Assembly: GCA_022841885.1 (NCBI GenBank)
Contig: JALHQP010000009.1
Span: 1 to 63,347, forward strand
Source of the DNA: Aquincola sp.
GTDB lineage: Bacteria > Pseudomonadota > Gammaproteobacteria > Burkholderiales > Burkholderiaceae_C
Reading direction: 5' to 3'
DNA length: 63,347 nt
Shown here piece after piece: positions 35,270 through 44,057 of this stretch; the stretch's first letter is position 1; every line of letters begins with the position of its first letter. The position numbers and the translations under genes are program-made. The notes beneath the pieces are model-generated. The model did no database searches. It worked only from the letters and a program-made list of their open reading frames with translations, and was not told the origin of the DNA.

Positions 35270-35300
35270 ACGGGTTAGCAGCAACATGCTGCTAACCCGT
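35270..35300 (-). terminator. perfect 14-bp inverted repeat after tRNA-Pro
   Basis: ACGGGTTAGCAGCA and TGCTGCTAACCCGT pair completely around a 3-base loop, starting 9 bases after the tRNA 3' end in its direction of transcription. Only TTTC follows, so it is a terminator with a short T-tract or a tRNA 3' processing structure. Confidence 0.75.
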
Positions 35301-35309
35301 CGACTGCAA

Positions 35310-35386
35310 TGGTCGGGGTGGCGGGATTCGAACTCGCGACCCCTTGCACCCCATGCAAGTGCGCTACCAGGCTGCGCTACACCCCG
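35310..35386 (-). tRNA. tRNA-Pro (anticodon GGG)
   Basis: A 77-base cloverleaf on the minus strand. The acceptor 5' arm CGGGGTG pairs with CACCCCG, CCA is encoded, the T arm has GTTCGAATC, and the anticodon stem CTTGC/GCAAG encloses ATGGGGT, giving anticodon GGG for CCC/CCU codons. It lies after merR in the pheST-ihfA-merR-tRNA order seen widely in proteobacteria. Confidence 0.97.
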
Positions 35387-35428
35387 ACGAAGTGGTGAAT
35401 TATACCGGGCCCTCATGTCGGGCCCGGC

Positions 35429-35836
35429 TCAGGGTTCCAGCAGCTCGCGTACCGCGAGCAACTCGGCGCGCAATTGCAGCGTCGATAGTTCAGAGACGTC
35501 GGGCAGCGGCATCGGCGCGTCTTCGTCTTCGACGGCCGGCATGTCGCTGCGCACGAGTTCGTGGCCGTTGCCGATGGCGCCACCGGCCTCCGCCAGCCGG
35601 TTGCGCGCGCCGCTGATGGTGAAGCCCTGCTCGTACAGCAGATCGCGGATGCGCCGGATCAGCAGCACCTCGTGGTGCTGGTAGTAGCGGCGGTTGCCGC
35701 GCCGCTTCATCGGCTTGAGCTGCGTGAACTCCTGTTCCCAGTAGCGCAGCACGTACGGCTTGACGCCGCACAGCTCGCTCACCTCACCGATGGTGAAGTA
35801 GCGTCTGGCTGGAATCGCCGGCAGCGCTTTCTCCAT
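35429..35836 (-). CDS. MerR family transcriptional regulator
   Basis: A 135-residue regulator with the winged helix at the N terminus: FTIGEVSELCGVKPYVLRYWEQEF (residues 14-37) and RRGNRRYYQ. The C-terminal part is short and lacks metal-binding Cys pairs, so it is not a metal sensor of the classical type. This is the conserved merR that follows ihfA in beta- and gammaproteobacteria; its targets are not established. ATG 35836 is preferred to a TTG three codons upstream. It lies 35 bases after ihfA. Confidence 0.9.
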   Translation of the reverse strand: MEKALPAIPARRYFTIGEVSELCGVKPYVLRYWEQEFTQLKPMKRRGNRRYYQHHEVLLIRRIRDLLYEQGFTISGARNRLAEAGGAIGNGHELVRSDMPAVEDEDAPMPLPDVSELSTLQLRAELLAVRELLEP

Positions 35837-35871
35837 TGAAATCAACAGGTTTCAGCGGGAAAGCTCAGAAT

Positions 35872-36240
35872 CTACTCGAAGTCGTCGCCGGTGGAGATGT
35901 CGCCTTGCACGAGGCCCTTCAATTTGTGGCTTGCGTGAAATGTGACCACGTTGCGGGCCTTGATCGGGATCGCTTCGCCGGTGCGCGGGTTGCGACCGGG
36001 CCGCGGCGCCTTGCGCCGGATGTTGAAGTTTCCGAAGCCCGACAGCTTGACGTCGTCGCCCGTGACCAGCGCGCCGTGCAGGATGTCGAAGAAGGCCTCG
36101 ACCATGTCCTTCGACTCACGTTTGTTCAGGCCGAGGTGGTCGAACAGAAGTTCGGCCAGTTCGGCCTTGGTCAGCGTCGGGGTTTCCAGCGAAGGCAGCA
36201 CCACGCCGCCCTTGGCCGGTGTCGCGTTGGGGGGGTTCAT
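35872..36240 (-). CDS. ihfA: integration host factor subunit alpha
   Basis: A 122-residue DNA-bending protein that acts as a heterodimer with IhfB in promoters, replication and recombination. The core is [28 protein letters not shown], then [24 protein letters not shown], with the Pro of the intercalating beta-arm. An N-terminal extension of about 20 residues (Pro/Thr-rich) before the core is usual in this order. It lies 28 bases after pheT, as in E. coli. Confidence 0.96.
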   Translation of the reverse strand: MNPPNATPAKGGVVLPSLETPTLTKAELAELLFDHLGLNKRESKDMVEAFFDILHGALVTGDDVKLSGFGNFNIRRKAPRPGRNPRTGEAIPIKARNVVTFHASHKLKGLVQGDISTGDDFE

Positions 36241-36268
36241 CGACCGTTTCCTCCCTGTCTCGTGACCA

Positions 36269-38695
36269 TCATGCGCGAAGTCTGGCGCCCAGGCGCTGGC
36301 CCGCCCGGGCCAAGGCTTCGGCCAGCGCCGCGTCGATGCGTTCGTCGGTCAGCGTGGCATCGTCGTCGCGCAGTTCCAGGCGCACGGCCATGCTGCGCTC
36401 GCCCGCCGCCCAGCCCACGCTGTCGGCCTTGGGTTTGTACAGATCGAACAACTGCGCCGACCGCACCAGCCCGCTGGCGTCGTCGGTCAGTGCTGCCATC
36501 AAGGCATCGTGCGTCACGCCCTCGCCCACCACCAGCGCGAGGTCGCGCAGCGCGGACTGCTGGCGCGGCAGCGGGTGCGCCGCGGGCAGCGGCCGCCCGC
36601 TCAGCGGTTCGAGATCCAGCTCGAACACCACCGGTGCCTGCGCCAACTCGTAGCCCTGGCACCAGCGCGGATGCAGTTCACCGACCCAACCGATCGCCCG
36701 ACCGTCGACCTCGACGCGGGCGCTGCGCCCCGGGTGCAGCGCCGGATGCGGCGCGGGGGCGAAGCGCACCCGGACCGGCTCGAACAGGGACTCGACATCT
36801 CCCTTGACGTCGAAGAAGTCGACGCCGCGCTCGCCGGACCCCCATTGCAGCGCGTCGGCAGCGCCCCAGGCCAGGCCGGCCACCCGCATGGGCTGGTCGA
36901 TGCCCGCCACTGCCACGTCGCCGTCCCGTGCCTGAGGGTCGCGCCGGTAGGTGCGACCGACCTCGAACACGCGCACGCGAGGCGCCCGGCGTGTCAGGTT
37001 GTGGCGCAGCGTCGCCACCAGGCTGCCGATCAGGCTCGAGCGCATCACCGACAGCGGCGCGGCAATCGGGTTCAGCACACGGATCGGATCGCCGTTGCCC
37101 GCCAGCTCGCGCTCCCAGCGCTCCTCGACGAAGGAGAACGAGATCGTCTCCTGGTAGTCCAGCGCCACGAGCGCGCGCCGCACCGCGTGCGTGTCGCGCT
37201 GTGATTCGGCCCTCGCCCGGGCGCGCACGGGGGCCAGCGGCGCACTGCCCGGCAGCTTGTCGTACCCGTGCACGCGGATCACCTCTTCGATCAGGTCCTC
37301 CTCGATCGCGAGGTCGAAGCGCCATGAGGGCGGAGTCACCGTGATGGCGCCGTCGCCCTCGGTGAAGGCCAGGCCAAGGCGCTTCATCACGTCGACACAT
37401 TGCGCCTGCGTGAGCGGCAGGCCGATCACCTTGGCCGCACGCGCGACGCGCAGCGTGACCGGCTTGCGCTCGGGCATCGCCGGTTGCTGATCGTCCATCG
37501 GGCCGGCCTGGCCGCCACAGATGTCCAGGATCAGCTGCGTGATGCGCTCGATGTGCTCGGCCATGCCCTGCGGGTCCACACCGCGCTCGAAGCGGTGCCC
37601 GGCATCGGTGGAGAAGGCGTAGCGACGCGAACGCCCCTGGATCGCCTCCGGCCACCAGAAGGCCGCCTCGACATAGACGTTGCCGGTGTCGTCGCCGACC
37701 GCCGTGGCGTCGCCGCCCATGATGCCGGCCAGCGACTCGACCTTGCCGCTGGCATCGGCGATCACACCGACCTGGTCGTCGAGCTCGACCGTATTGCCGT
37801 TGAGCAGCTTGAGCGTCTCGCCTTGGCGGCCCCAGCGCACGATCAGCTCGCGGTCGATCTTGTCGAGGTCGAAGATGTGCGACGGCCGGCCGAACTCGAA
37901 CATCACGTAGTTCGAGATGTCGACCAGCGCCGAGACACTCCGCTGGCCGCAGCGCGCCAGGCGATCGACCATCCATGCCGGCGTCCTGGCCTTCGGGTTC
38001 ACGCCGCGCACGGTGCGGCCGGAGAAGCGACCGCACAGATCCTGGGCCTCGACGCGCACCGGCAACTTGCTGTCCTGCGCCACAGCCACCGGGCGGAAGA
38101 CGGGCGCCTTCAGCGGCGCCCCCGTCAAGGCCGACACCTCGCGCGCGATGCCGAAGACCGACAGGCAGTGGCCCAGATTGGGCGTGAGCTTGAGCGTGAA
38201 CAAGTGATCGTCGAGCGTGAGGACCTTGCGCACGTCCTCGCCGAGCGGTGCATCGGCTGCCAGTTCGAGCAGGCCGCCGTGGTCATCGGAAAGTTTCAAC
38301 TCGCGCGCCGAGCACAACATGCCCAGACTCTCGACGCCGCGCAGCTTGCCGACGCCGATCTGGAAGGGCGTGCCGTCCTCGCCCGCCGGAAGTTCGGCGC
38401 CGACCAGCGCCAGCGGCACGCGGATGCCCACGCGCGCATTGGGCGCGCCGCAGACGATCTGCAGCGGGCCGTCCTTCGAGTGCAGGCCCGCATTCACCCG
38501 GCAGACGCGCAGCTTGTCGGCATTGGGGTGCGGTTCGGCCTCGACGATCTCGGCCACGACGACGCGCGAGAACGGCGGTGCCACCGGGCGGCACTCCTCG
38601 ACCTCCATGCCCGACATCGTCAGCAGCTCGGCCAGTTGCGTCGTCGACAGCGGCGGGTCGCAGAACTCGCGCAGCCAGCTTTCGGGGAATTGCAT
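36269..38695 (-). CDS. pheT: phenylalanine-tRNA ligase subunit beta
   Basis: An 808-residue subunit of the (alpha-beta)2 enzyme that charges tRNA-Phe. In order: tRNA-binding EMAP-like domain ([21 protein letters not shown], about 45-65), B3/B4 editing domain, B5 domain, a catalytic-like core, and the C-terminal FDX-ACB anticodon domain ending in [14 protein letters not shown]. Length matches the family (about 795-810). It follows pheS by 10 bases on the same strand. Confidence 0.97.
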   Translation of the reverse strand: MQFPESWLREFCDPPLSTTQLAELLTMSGMEVEECRPVAPPFSRVVVAEIVEAEPHPNADKLRVCRVNAGLHSKDGPLQIVCGAPNARVGIRVPLALVGAELPAGEDGTPFQIGVGKLRGVESLGMLCSARELKLSDDHGGLLELAADAPLGEDVRKVLTLDDHLFTLKLTPNLGHCLSVFGIAREVSALTGAPLKAPVFRPVAVAQDSKLPVRVEAQDLCGRFSGRTVRGVNPKARTPAWMVDRLARCGQRSVSALVDISNYVMFEFGRPSHIFDLDKIDRELIVRWGRQGETLKLLNGNTVELDDQVGVIADASGKVESLAGIMGGDATAVGDDTGNVYVEAAFWWPEAIQGRSRRYAFSTDAGHRFERGVDPQGMAEHIERITQLILDICGGQAGPMDDQQPAMPERKPVTLRVARAAKVIGLPLTQAQCVDVMKRLGLAFTEGDGAITVTPPSWRFDLAIEEDLIEEVIRVHGYDKLPGSAPLAPVRARARAESQRDTHAVRRALVALDYQETISFSFVEERWERELAGNGDPIRVLNPIAAPLSVMRSSLIGSLVATLRHNLTRRAPRVRVFEVGRTYRRDPQARDGDVAVAGIDQPMRVAGLAWGAADALQWGSGERGVDFFDVKGDVESLFEPVRVRFAPAPHPALHPGRSARVEVDGRAIGWVGELHPRWCQGYELAQAPVVFELDLEPLSGRPLPAAHPLPRQQSALRDLALVVGEGVTHDALMAALTDDASGLVRSAQLFDLYKPKADSVGWAAGERSMAVRLELRDDDATLTDERIDAALAEALARAGQRLGARLRA

Positions 38696-38705
38696 CGTCG
38701 TCTTC

Positions 38706-39749
38706 TTACTTGAACTGGGACAGGAAACGCAGGTCGTTCTCGAAGAACGCCCGCAGGTCGTTCACGCCGTAGCGCAGCATGGCCAGGCGGTCGATGCCCG
38801 AGCCGAAGGCAAAGCCGATGTGCCGCTCCGGATCGAGGCCGAAGTTGCGCACCACGTTCGGATGGACCTGCCCCGAACCGGCCACTTCCAGCCACTTGCC
38901 CTTCAGCGGGCCGCGGTCGAACCGGACGTCGATTTCCGCGCTCGGCTCGGTGAACGGGAAGTAGCTGGGGCGGAAGCGCAGCGCCAGCTCCGAGGTCTCG
39001 AAGAAGGCCCGCATGAACTCGAGGTACATGAACTTCAGGTCCTTGAAGCTCACGTTCTCGCCGATCCACAGGCCTTCGACCTGGTGGAACATCGGCGAAT
39101 GCGTCGCGTCGCTGTCGACGCGGTAGGTGCGGCCCGGCGCGATGACGCGGATCTCGGGCATCGGGTCCGCGCCAGCGTACTTGCGTGCATGGGCGCGCGC
39201 GTAGCGCACCTGCATCGGGCTGGTGTGCGGGCGCAGATTGAGCCAGCGGCCTTCGGCGTCCTTCATGTCGACGTAGAAGGTGTCCTGCATCGAGCGCGCC
39301 GGATGGTTCTCGGGGTTGTTCAGCGCCGTGAAGCTCATCCAGTCGGTCTCGATCTCGGGGCCGTCGGCCACGTCGAAGCCCATCGATCCGAAGATGGCCT
39401 CGATGCGCTCCATCGTGCGGCTCACCGGGTGCAGGCCACCGACGCCACGACGGCGACCCGGCAGCGTGACGTCCAACGCTTCGGCCTTCAGCTGCGCGTT
39501 CAGTTCGGCCTCGGCCAGCGCCTCGCGCGAGCGCGCCAGCGCGGCCTCGATCTGCTGCTTGGTCGCGTTGATCTCGGCGCCGCGCGCCTTCTTCTCCTCG
39601 ACCGACAGGCTGCCGAGCGCCTTCAGCAGCTCGGTCACGCGGCCGCCCTTGCCAAGGTAGCGCGCCTTGGCGTTTTCGAGTTCGGCCGGCGTCGTTGCCG
39701 CGGCGAAGTCGCTGCGGGCATCGCGGACCAGGGAATCGAGATCGCTCAT
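38706..39749 (-). CDS. pheS: phenylalanine-tRNA ligase subunit alpha
   Basis: A 347-residue catalytic subunit. An N-terminal coiled coil (residues 1-85) is followed by the class II core: motif 1 near [14 protein letters not shown], motif 2 [22 protein letters not shown], and motif 3 [13 protein letters not shown] near the end. The start ATG 39749 gives [15 protein letters not shown], like other PheS. No clear ribosome binding site precedes it, because a terminator T-run lies there (see 39769-39801). Confidence 0.97.
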   Translation of the reverse strand: MSDLDSLVRDARSDFAAATTPAELENAKARYLGKGGRVTELLKALGSLSVEEKKARGAEINATKQQIEAALARSREALAEAELNAQLKAEALDVTLPGRRRGVGGLHPVSRTMERIEAIFGSMGFDVADGPEIETDWMSFTALNNPENHPARSMQDTFYVDMKDAEGRWLNLRPHTSPMQVRYARAHARKYAGADPMPEIRVIAPGRTYRVDSDATHSPMFHQVEGLWIGENVSFKDLKFMYLEFMRAFFETSELALRFRPSYFPFTEPSAEIDVRFDRGPLKGKWLEVAGSGQVHPNVVRNFGLDPERHIGFAFGSGIDRLAMLRYGVNDLRAFFENDLRFLSQFK

Positions 39750-39768
39750 CGTGATTCGAATGACAGAC

Positions 39769-39801
39769 AAAAAAAAGGCCGCCACCAAGGTGACGGCCTT
39801 T
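39769..39801 (-). terminator. strong intrinsic terminator between rplT and pheS
   Basis: On the minus strand AAAGGCCG pairs with CGGCCTTT, the stem continues through a U-G pair and CACC/GGTG, and eight T residues follow. It ends only about 20 bases before the pheS start codon, so pheST expression must pass through it. Confidence 0.88.
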
Positions 39802-39840
39802 GACGCTTCGTACCGAGCGCCGCTCGCGCGGCGCCAGGAC

Positions 39841-40197
39841 TCAAGCCAGCTGGGCCTTCACCTTGGCAACGATGCTGCCAAATGCGGCCGGGTCGTTCAC
39901 GGCCATGTCGGCCAGCACCTTGCGGTCGATGCCGATCTGGGCCTTCTTCAGGCCGGCCATGAACTTGCTGTAGCTGACCCCCAGCTCGCGGCTCGCCGCA
40001 TTGATGCGGGCGATCCACAGTTGCCGGAAGACGCGCTTCTTGGTGCGGCGGTCACGGTAGGCGTACTGACCCGCCTTCATCACCGCCTCCTTGGCGATGC
40101 GGAAGACGTTCTTGCGGCGGCCGCGGAAACCCTTGGCTAGCGCGAGGACCTTCTTGTGACGAGCACGGGCGGTGACACCACGTTTGACGCGAGGCAT
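39841..40197 (-). CDS. rplT: 50S ribosomal protein L20
   Basis: A 118-residue rRNA-binding protein that starts [18 protein letters not shown], the invariant L20 beginning; the N-terminal extension is very basic. In E. coli L20 also represses translation of rpmI-rplT by binding the leader mRNA. It lies 22 bases after rpmI. The hairpin that follows may separate it from pheST. Confidence 0.98.
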   Translation of the reverse strand: MPRVKRGVTARARHKKVLALAKGFRGRRKNVFRIAKEAVMKAGQYAYRDRRTKKRVFRQLWIARINAASRELGVSYSKFMAGLKKAQIGIDRKVLADMAVNDPAAFGSIVAKVKAQLA

Positions 40198-40219
40198 ATG
40201 CTTTCTCCTTTACCTGTGG

Positions 40220-40423
40220 TCAGAGACCGGCGAAGGGCAACATCTGCGCGATGTGGCCCATGTTGGTCTCGTGCACGTTGACGGCACCACGCAGGTGGCG
40301 CTTGTTCTTCGTGGACTTCTTGGTGAGGATGTGGCGCTTGAACGCCTGACCGCGCTTGACGGTGCCACCCGGACGGACGCGAAAACGCTTCTTCGCGCCG
40401 CTCTTGGTCTTCATCTTGGGCAT
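40220..40423 (-). CDS. rpmI: 50S ribosomal protein L35
   Basis: A 67-residue basic protein beginning [25 protein letters not shown], given here as its position at residues 1-25, the standard L35 start. The preceding 121-base gap after infC could hold the L20 repression site known in E. coli. AAGGAG lies 8 bases before ATG 40423. Confidence 0.97.
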   Translation of the reverse strand: MPKMKTKSGAKKRFRVRPGGTVKRGQAFKRHILTKKSTKNKRHLRGAVNVHETNMGHIAQMLPFAGL

Positions 40424-40544
40424 TTCACTGCTCCTTGCTTTGACACCCCTGCAGGCGACCGCCGTTCGACGGTACTTGATGGCCTACAGCGGCTTCTCTT
40501 CAGTGCGGCGGCGACCAGACCACCACACGGAATCCTTCGTCTGT

Positions 40545-41096
40545 CTACTGCTTCCTCTTCGGGGCCAGCACCATGATCATCTGGCGCCCTTCCAGCTTGG
40601 GCATGTGCTCGACCACCGAGACGTCAGCCAGTTCGTCGCGGATTCGCTCCAGCAATCGCATGCCGATGTCCTGGTGCGTGATCTCGCGGCCGCGGAAGCG
40701 AAGCGTTACCTTGCCCTTGTCGCCGTCCTCCGCGATGAAGCGGCGCAGGTTGCGCATCTTGATGTTGTAGTCGCCTTCGTCGGTGCCGGGGCGGAACTTC
40801 ACTTCCTTGATCTCGATGACCTTCTGCTTGCTCTTGGCCTCCGCCGCCTTCTTCTGCTCCTGATACTTGAACTTGCCGTAGTCCATCAAGCGGCACACCG
40901 GGGGCACCGCGGTGGCGGCGATCTCCACCAGGTCCACATCGTGCTCGCCGGAGAGGCGCAGCGCCTCCATGATGCTCACGATGCCGAGTTGTTCGCCTTC
41001 GGGGCCGAGCAGACGCACCTCGGGGACGGTGATCTCGCGGTTCAAGCGGTGCTTGCGTTCGACGTTGGGAGTACGACGGTCAAGGAAAGTAGCGAT
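40545..41096 (-). CDS. infC: translation initiation factor IF-3, rare ATC start
   Basis: A 183-residue factor that keeps subunits apart and proofreads the start codon. The N-terminal domain begins [20 protein letters not shown], the linker is Lys/Glu-rich, and the C-terminal domain ends VLAPKRKQ. The start codon is ATC at 41096: the AGAGG site lies 8 bases upstream, and 17 conserved residues precede the first ordinary in-frame start (TTG 41045). A non-canonical start is the basis of IF-3 autoregulation in E. coli, which uses AUU. It follows thrS by 68 bases. Confidence 0.95.
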   Translation of the reverse strand: MATFLDRRTPNVERKHRLNREITVPEVRLLGPEGEQLGIVSIMEALRLSGEHDVDLVEIAATAVPPVCRLMDYGKFKYQEQKKAAEAKSKQKVIEIKEVKFRPGTDEGDYNIKMRNLRRFIAEDGDKGKVTLRFRGREITHQDIGMRLLERIRDELADVSVVEHMPKLEGRQMIMVLAPKRKQ

Positions 41097-41113
41097 GGCG
41101 GCAACCTCTTCGC

Positions 41114-41170
41114 GGACTTGAGGCCAGCAAGTCCGAACAAAAAACGAAACGCGCCTGAAGCTTGTCAGGC
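41114..41170 (-). other. hairpins in the thrS-infC gap
   Basis: Two structures on the minus strand: GCCTGA/TCAGGC (41170-41153), which includes the thrS stop and is followed at a distance by six T residues, and GGACTTG/CAAGTCC (41134-41114), just ahead of the infC ribosome binding site. The first is at most a weak terminator; the second could influence infC initiation. Confidence 0.45.
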
Positions 41171-43072
41171 CTTGGCGTGAATGGCTTGCTCGATCTTCTG
41201 GACGAAGGCTTCGAGGGGCATCACGCCGAGGTCCTGGTTGCCCCGGGCGCGCACGGCGACAGCGCTGTTGGCCTTCTCCTTGTCGCCCACGACAAGGATG
41301 AACGGCGCTTTCTGCAACGAATGCTCGCGGATTTTATACGTGATTTTCTCGTTCCGCAAATCGACCTGGGCTCTAACTCCTTGTTTTTGAAGCCTTTTCG
41401 CGACTTCCCGGGCGTAGTCCGCCTGCGCGTCCGTGATCGAGGCCACCACCGCCTGCACCGGGGACAGCCAGACCGGCAGCGCCCCGGCGTGCTGCTCGAT
41501 CAGGATGCCGATGAAGCGCTCAAGGCTGCCGACAATGGCCCGATGCAGCATCACCGGTGGCTTGCGCTCGCCGGATTCTGTTACATATTCAGCCCCGAGG
41601 CGTTCGGCCATCGAGAAGTCAACCTGCATCGTGCCGCACTGCCATTGGCGGCCCAGCGCGTCCTTCAGCGTGTACTCGATCTTCGGGCCGTAGAAGGCGC
41701 CGTCGCCCGGCGCGATCTCGAACTCGCAGCCCGAGCGGCGCAGGCTTTCCATCAACGCGTGCTCGGCCTTGTCCCAGCTCTCGTCCGAGCCGATGCGCTG
41801 CGCCGGCCGCGTGGCGACCTTGTAGATGATGTCCTTGAAGCCGAAGTCGGCGTAGACCTTCTGCAGCAGCGCCGTATAGGCCACGCACTCGGGCAGGATC
41901 ATGTCCTCGGTGCAGAAGACGTGGCCGTCGTCCTGCGTGAAGGCGCGCACCCGCATGATGCCGTGCAGCCCGCCCGTGGGCTCGTTGCGGTGGCAGTTGC
42001 CGAACTCGCCGTAGCGCAGCGGCAGGTCGCGGTAGCTCTTGATGCCCTGCTTGAAGATCAGGATGTGGCCGGGACAGTTCATCGGCTTCAGCGCGTAGTC
42101 GCGCTTCTCCGACTCGGTCGTGAACATGTTGTCGCGGTACTTGTCCCAATGGCCCGTGGCCTCCCACAGCGAGCGGTCCAGGATCTGCGGCCCCTTCACC
42201 TCCTGGTAGCCGTTGTCGCGGTAGACGCGGCGCATGTACTGCTCAACCTCCTGCCACACCGTCCAGCCCTTGGGGTGCCAGAACACCGTGCCCGGGCTGT
42301 GCTCGTCAAGGTGGAACAGGTCGAGCTCGCGGCCGAGCTTGCGGTGGTCGCGCTTCTCGGCCTCTTCCAGCATCGTCAGGTACTGCTGCAGGTCCTCCTT
42401 CGTCGCCCACGCCGTGCCGTAGATGCGCTGCAGCATCTCGTTGCGGTGGTCGCCGCGCCAGTAGGCGCCGGCCACCTTCATCAGCTTGAAGTGCTTGAGC
42501 TTGCCCGTGCTGGGCACGTGCGGGCCGCGGCACAGGTCCTCGAAGCTGCCCTCGCGGTACAGGCTCACGTCCTCGCCGGCCGGGATGCTGGCGATAATCT
42601 CGGCCTTGTAGTGCTCGCCCAGGCCCTTGAAGTACGCCACCGCCTCGTCGCGTGGCAGCACACGACGTTCGACCGGTTCGTTCTTGGCCGCGAGTTCGCC
42701 CATGCGTTTCTCGATCGCCGCCAGGTCTTCCGGCGTGAACGGGCGCTTGTACGAGAAGTCGTAATAGAAGCCGTTCTCGATCACCGGCCCGATCGTCACT
42801 TGCGCGTCGGGGAACAAATCCTTGACCGCGTAGGCCAGCAGGTGCGCCGTCGAGTGGCGGATCAGCTCCAACCCATCGGCGCCCTTGTCAGTGATGATCG
42901 CCAACTGGGCGTCGCGCTCGATGCGGTGCGACAGGTCCACCAGCTTGCCGTCGACGCGCCCGCCGAGCGCGGCCTTGGCCAGCCCGGCGCCGATCGATGC
43001 GGCCACCTCACCGACCGTGACTGGCGCGGCGAACTCCCGCTTCGAGCCGTCGGGCAATTGAATCGAAATCAT
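41165..43072 (-). CDS. thrS: threonine-tRNA ligase
   Basis: A 635-residue class II enzyme charging tRNA-Thr. In order: TGS domain (residues 1-62), editing domain with the metal motif [11 protein letters not shown] near 75, catalytic core with the zinc Cys in [11 protein letters not shown], motif 2 [14 protein letters not shown], and motif 3 followed by the anticodon domain. Start ATG 43072. Preceded by a terminator and a Thr-rich leader ORF, see below. First gene of thrS-infC-rpmI-rplT-pheST-ihfA-merR. Confidence 0.98.
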   Translation of the reverse strand: MISIQLPDGSKREFAAPVTVGEVAASIGAGLAKAALGGRVDGKLVDLSHRIERDAQLAIITDKGADGLELIRHSTAHLLAYAVKDLFPDAQVTIGPVIENGFYYDFSYKRPFTPEDLAAIEKRMGELAAKNEPVERRVLPRDEAVAYFKGLGEHYKAEIIASIPAGEDVSLYREGSFEDLCRGPHVPSTGKLKHFKLMKVAGAYWRGDHRNEMLQRIYGTAWATKEDLQQYLTMLEEAEKRDHRKLGRELDLFHLDEHSPGTVFWHPKGWTVWQEVEQYMRRVYRDNGYQEVKGPQILDRSLWEATGHWDKYRDNMFTTESEKRDYALKPMNCPGHILIFKQGIKSYRDLPLRYGEFGNCHRNEPTGGLHGIMRVRAFTQDDGHVFCTEDMILPECVAYTALLQKVYADFGFKDIIYKVATRPAQRIGSDESWDKAEHALMESLRRSGCEFEIAPGDGAFYGPKIEYTLKDALGRQWQCGTMQVDFSMAERLGAEYVTESGERKPPVMLHRAIVGSLERFIGILIEQHAGALPVWLSPVQAVVASITDAQADYAREVAKRLQKQGVRAQVDLRNEKITYKIREHSLQKAPFILVVGDKEKANSAVAVRARGNQDLGVMPLEAFVQKIEQAIHAKA

Positions 43073-43086
43073 CGTGGCAACTCCAG

Positions 43087-43117
43087 AAAAGAAAAAGCGC
43101 GGACCAGGCCGCGCTTT
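43087..43117 (-). terminator. terminator hairpin in the thrS leader
   Basis: On the minus strand AAAGCGCGG pairs with CCGCGCTTT around a 6-base loop, followed by TTCTTTT. It ends about 15 bases before the thrS start, after the leader ORF stop at 43159, as expected for a transcription attenuator. Confidence 0.85.
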
Positions 43118-43146
43118 CGTGAGGGAGAAAAGTGGAAGCGGTGGAC

Positions 43147-43190
43147 GTGCGCGAACGACTACACCGCAGCAGCGGTGCCAAGAGTTCGCG
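43147..43190 (-). promoter_or_regulatory. thrS leader pause and antiterminator segments
   Basis: CGCGAAC (43190-43184, inside the leader ORF at its Thr codons) pairs with GTTCGCG (43156-43150), 7 bp. The same downstream segment, CGCGC (43153-43149), can instead pair with GCGCG (43114-43110) in the first arm of the terminator. This gives mutually exclusive 1-2 and 2-3 pairings of a classical attenuator. The alternative pairing is short (5 GC pairs), so its strength is uncertain. Confidence 0.55.
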
Positions 43191-43206
43191 GTGTCATAAC
43201 CGTCAT
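43159..43206 (-). CDS. putative thrS leader peptide, 15 residues
   Basis: An [18 protein letters not shown] with four Thr among 15 codons (ACG, ACA, ACT, ACC). It has GAGAAAGG just upstream of ATG 43206 and lies between a candidate -10 (43240-43245) and the terminator ahead of thrS. Low charged tRNA-Thr would stall a ribosome here and free the downstream segment. The peptide itself probably has no function. Confidence 0.7.
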   Translation of the reverse strand: MTVMTPRTLGTAAAV

Positions 43207-43239
43207 GCCTTTCTCGCCCTTGTGATCCAAGTTGCCACG

Positions 43240-43245
43240 ATTCTA
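43240..43245 (-). promoter_or_regulatory. candidate -10 element of the thrS leader
   Basis: On the minus strand AACTAGAATCGT contains TAGAAT, 34 bases before the leader ORF start. It begins 3 bases after the stop of the upstream lipoprotein gene. A matching -35 is not obvious. Confidence 0.45.
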
Positions 43246-43247
43246 GT

Positions 43248-43697
43248 TCAGAGCCGGACGAGCTGCGAGCCTTCGACACGCACACGGTCGCCCACACGCA
43301 GGCTGCCGGGCTCGCGGAAGTCGAAGCTGCGCAAGCCGCCCTGGTCGAGCTGAACCGTGATGCGCACGCCGCCGTGATCACGCCGCGCGTTCTTCTCGAT
43401 CTCGTTGCCGACCACGGCCCCGCCCACGGCGCCGGCCACCGTGCCGACGTTCTTGCCCGAGCTGCTGTTGCCGAACTGGCGGCCGATCACCGCGCCGACG
43501 ATGCCGCCCACCACCGCGCCCGCACCCTGCGGCTGCTCCGCGGGGATGCCGATCGGGTCGATGCTGCGCACCTGGCCATAGGCCACACCCGCTTGACCGC
43601 CGCCGTACACCGGCGCGCCGCGTGGTGCGGGGCTCGCGCAGGCGCCCAGCAAAGCCAGGCAGATGGCGGGGACGACGAGGCGGATCGTTCGATGCAT
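43248..43697 (-). CDS. glycine-zipper lipoprotein (SlyB/17-kDa antigen-like)
   Basis: A 149-residue exported lipoprotein: signal peptide ending LLGAC (acylated Cys at residue 20). The middle part has a glycine zipper, [18 protein letters not shown] followed by [16 protein letters not shown], forming two membrane-associated helices, as in SlyB/PcP outer-membrane lipoproteins. A C-terminal beta-rich part follows ([17 protein letters not shown]). Likely envelope integrity. Ends 3 bases before the thrS leader promoter. Confidence 0.85.
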   Translation of the reverse strand: MHRTIRLVVPAICLALLGACASPAPRGAPVYGGGQAGVAYGQVRSIDPIGIPAEQPQGAGAVVGGIVGAVIGRQFGNSSSGKNVGTVAGAVGGAVVGNEIEKNARRDHGGVRITVQLDQGGLRSFDFREPGSLRVGDRVRVEGSQLVRL

Positions 43698-43789
43698 GAG
43701 GCGCTCCTGCGCAAGCGGCCCAAGCCGCGACCACCGGGCAACGCCCGCAAGCGCCGCCCGGTTGATTGCTGGAACGTAAAGCTGCCGCG

Positions 43790-44047
43790 TCAGCCGCCCA
43801 TGTCCTGCGGCTCGTCGGTGTCCGAGGTCGGCGGAACGAAGCCGTTCAGCGACAGCGGTTCGCGTGCCTCGGCATCGAGCGGCGGCAAGGCGCCGAGGTA
43901 GCTCACCATGCCTTGCGTCGACTGGCTCGCGCTCGCCGGCACGGCCGTCAGCGGATCGACGGCCTGCGGCGTGTCGTCATATCCGCCGCCACCGCAGGCC
44001 GCCAGCAGCAGCGCCGTGGTCGAGACTGCCATCAGTTGCGTCTTCAT
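43790..44047 (-). CDS. small putative lipoprotein
   Basis: An 85-residue protein with a lipoprotein signal LLAAC (Cys at residue 18) followed by GGGG, and then an Asp/Pro-rich tail with no recognised domain. It lies 10 bases after the DUF4331 gene on the same strand, so the two may form one transcription unit. Function unknown. Confidence 0.7.
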   Translation of the reverse strand: MKTQLMAVSTTALLLAACGGGGYDDTPQAVDPLTAVPASASQSTQGMVSYLGALPPLDAEAREPLSLNGFVPPTSDTDEPQDMGG

Positions 44048-44057
44048 GTAGCCCTCC

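Noticed and set aside
39750-39840. A Phe-rich leader peptide ahead of pheS
   Set aside because: I looked in all three minus-strand frames between rplT and the hairpin and saw no short ORF with several Phe codons.
41162-43225. A 687-codon plus-strand frame antisense to thrS
   Set aside because: Same reason; the minus-strand ThrS shows all class II motifs.
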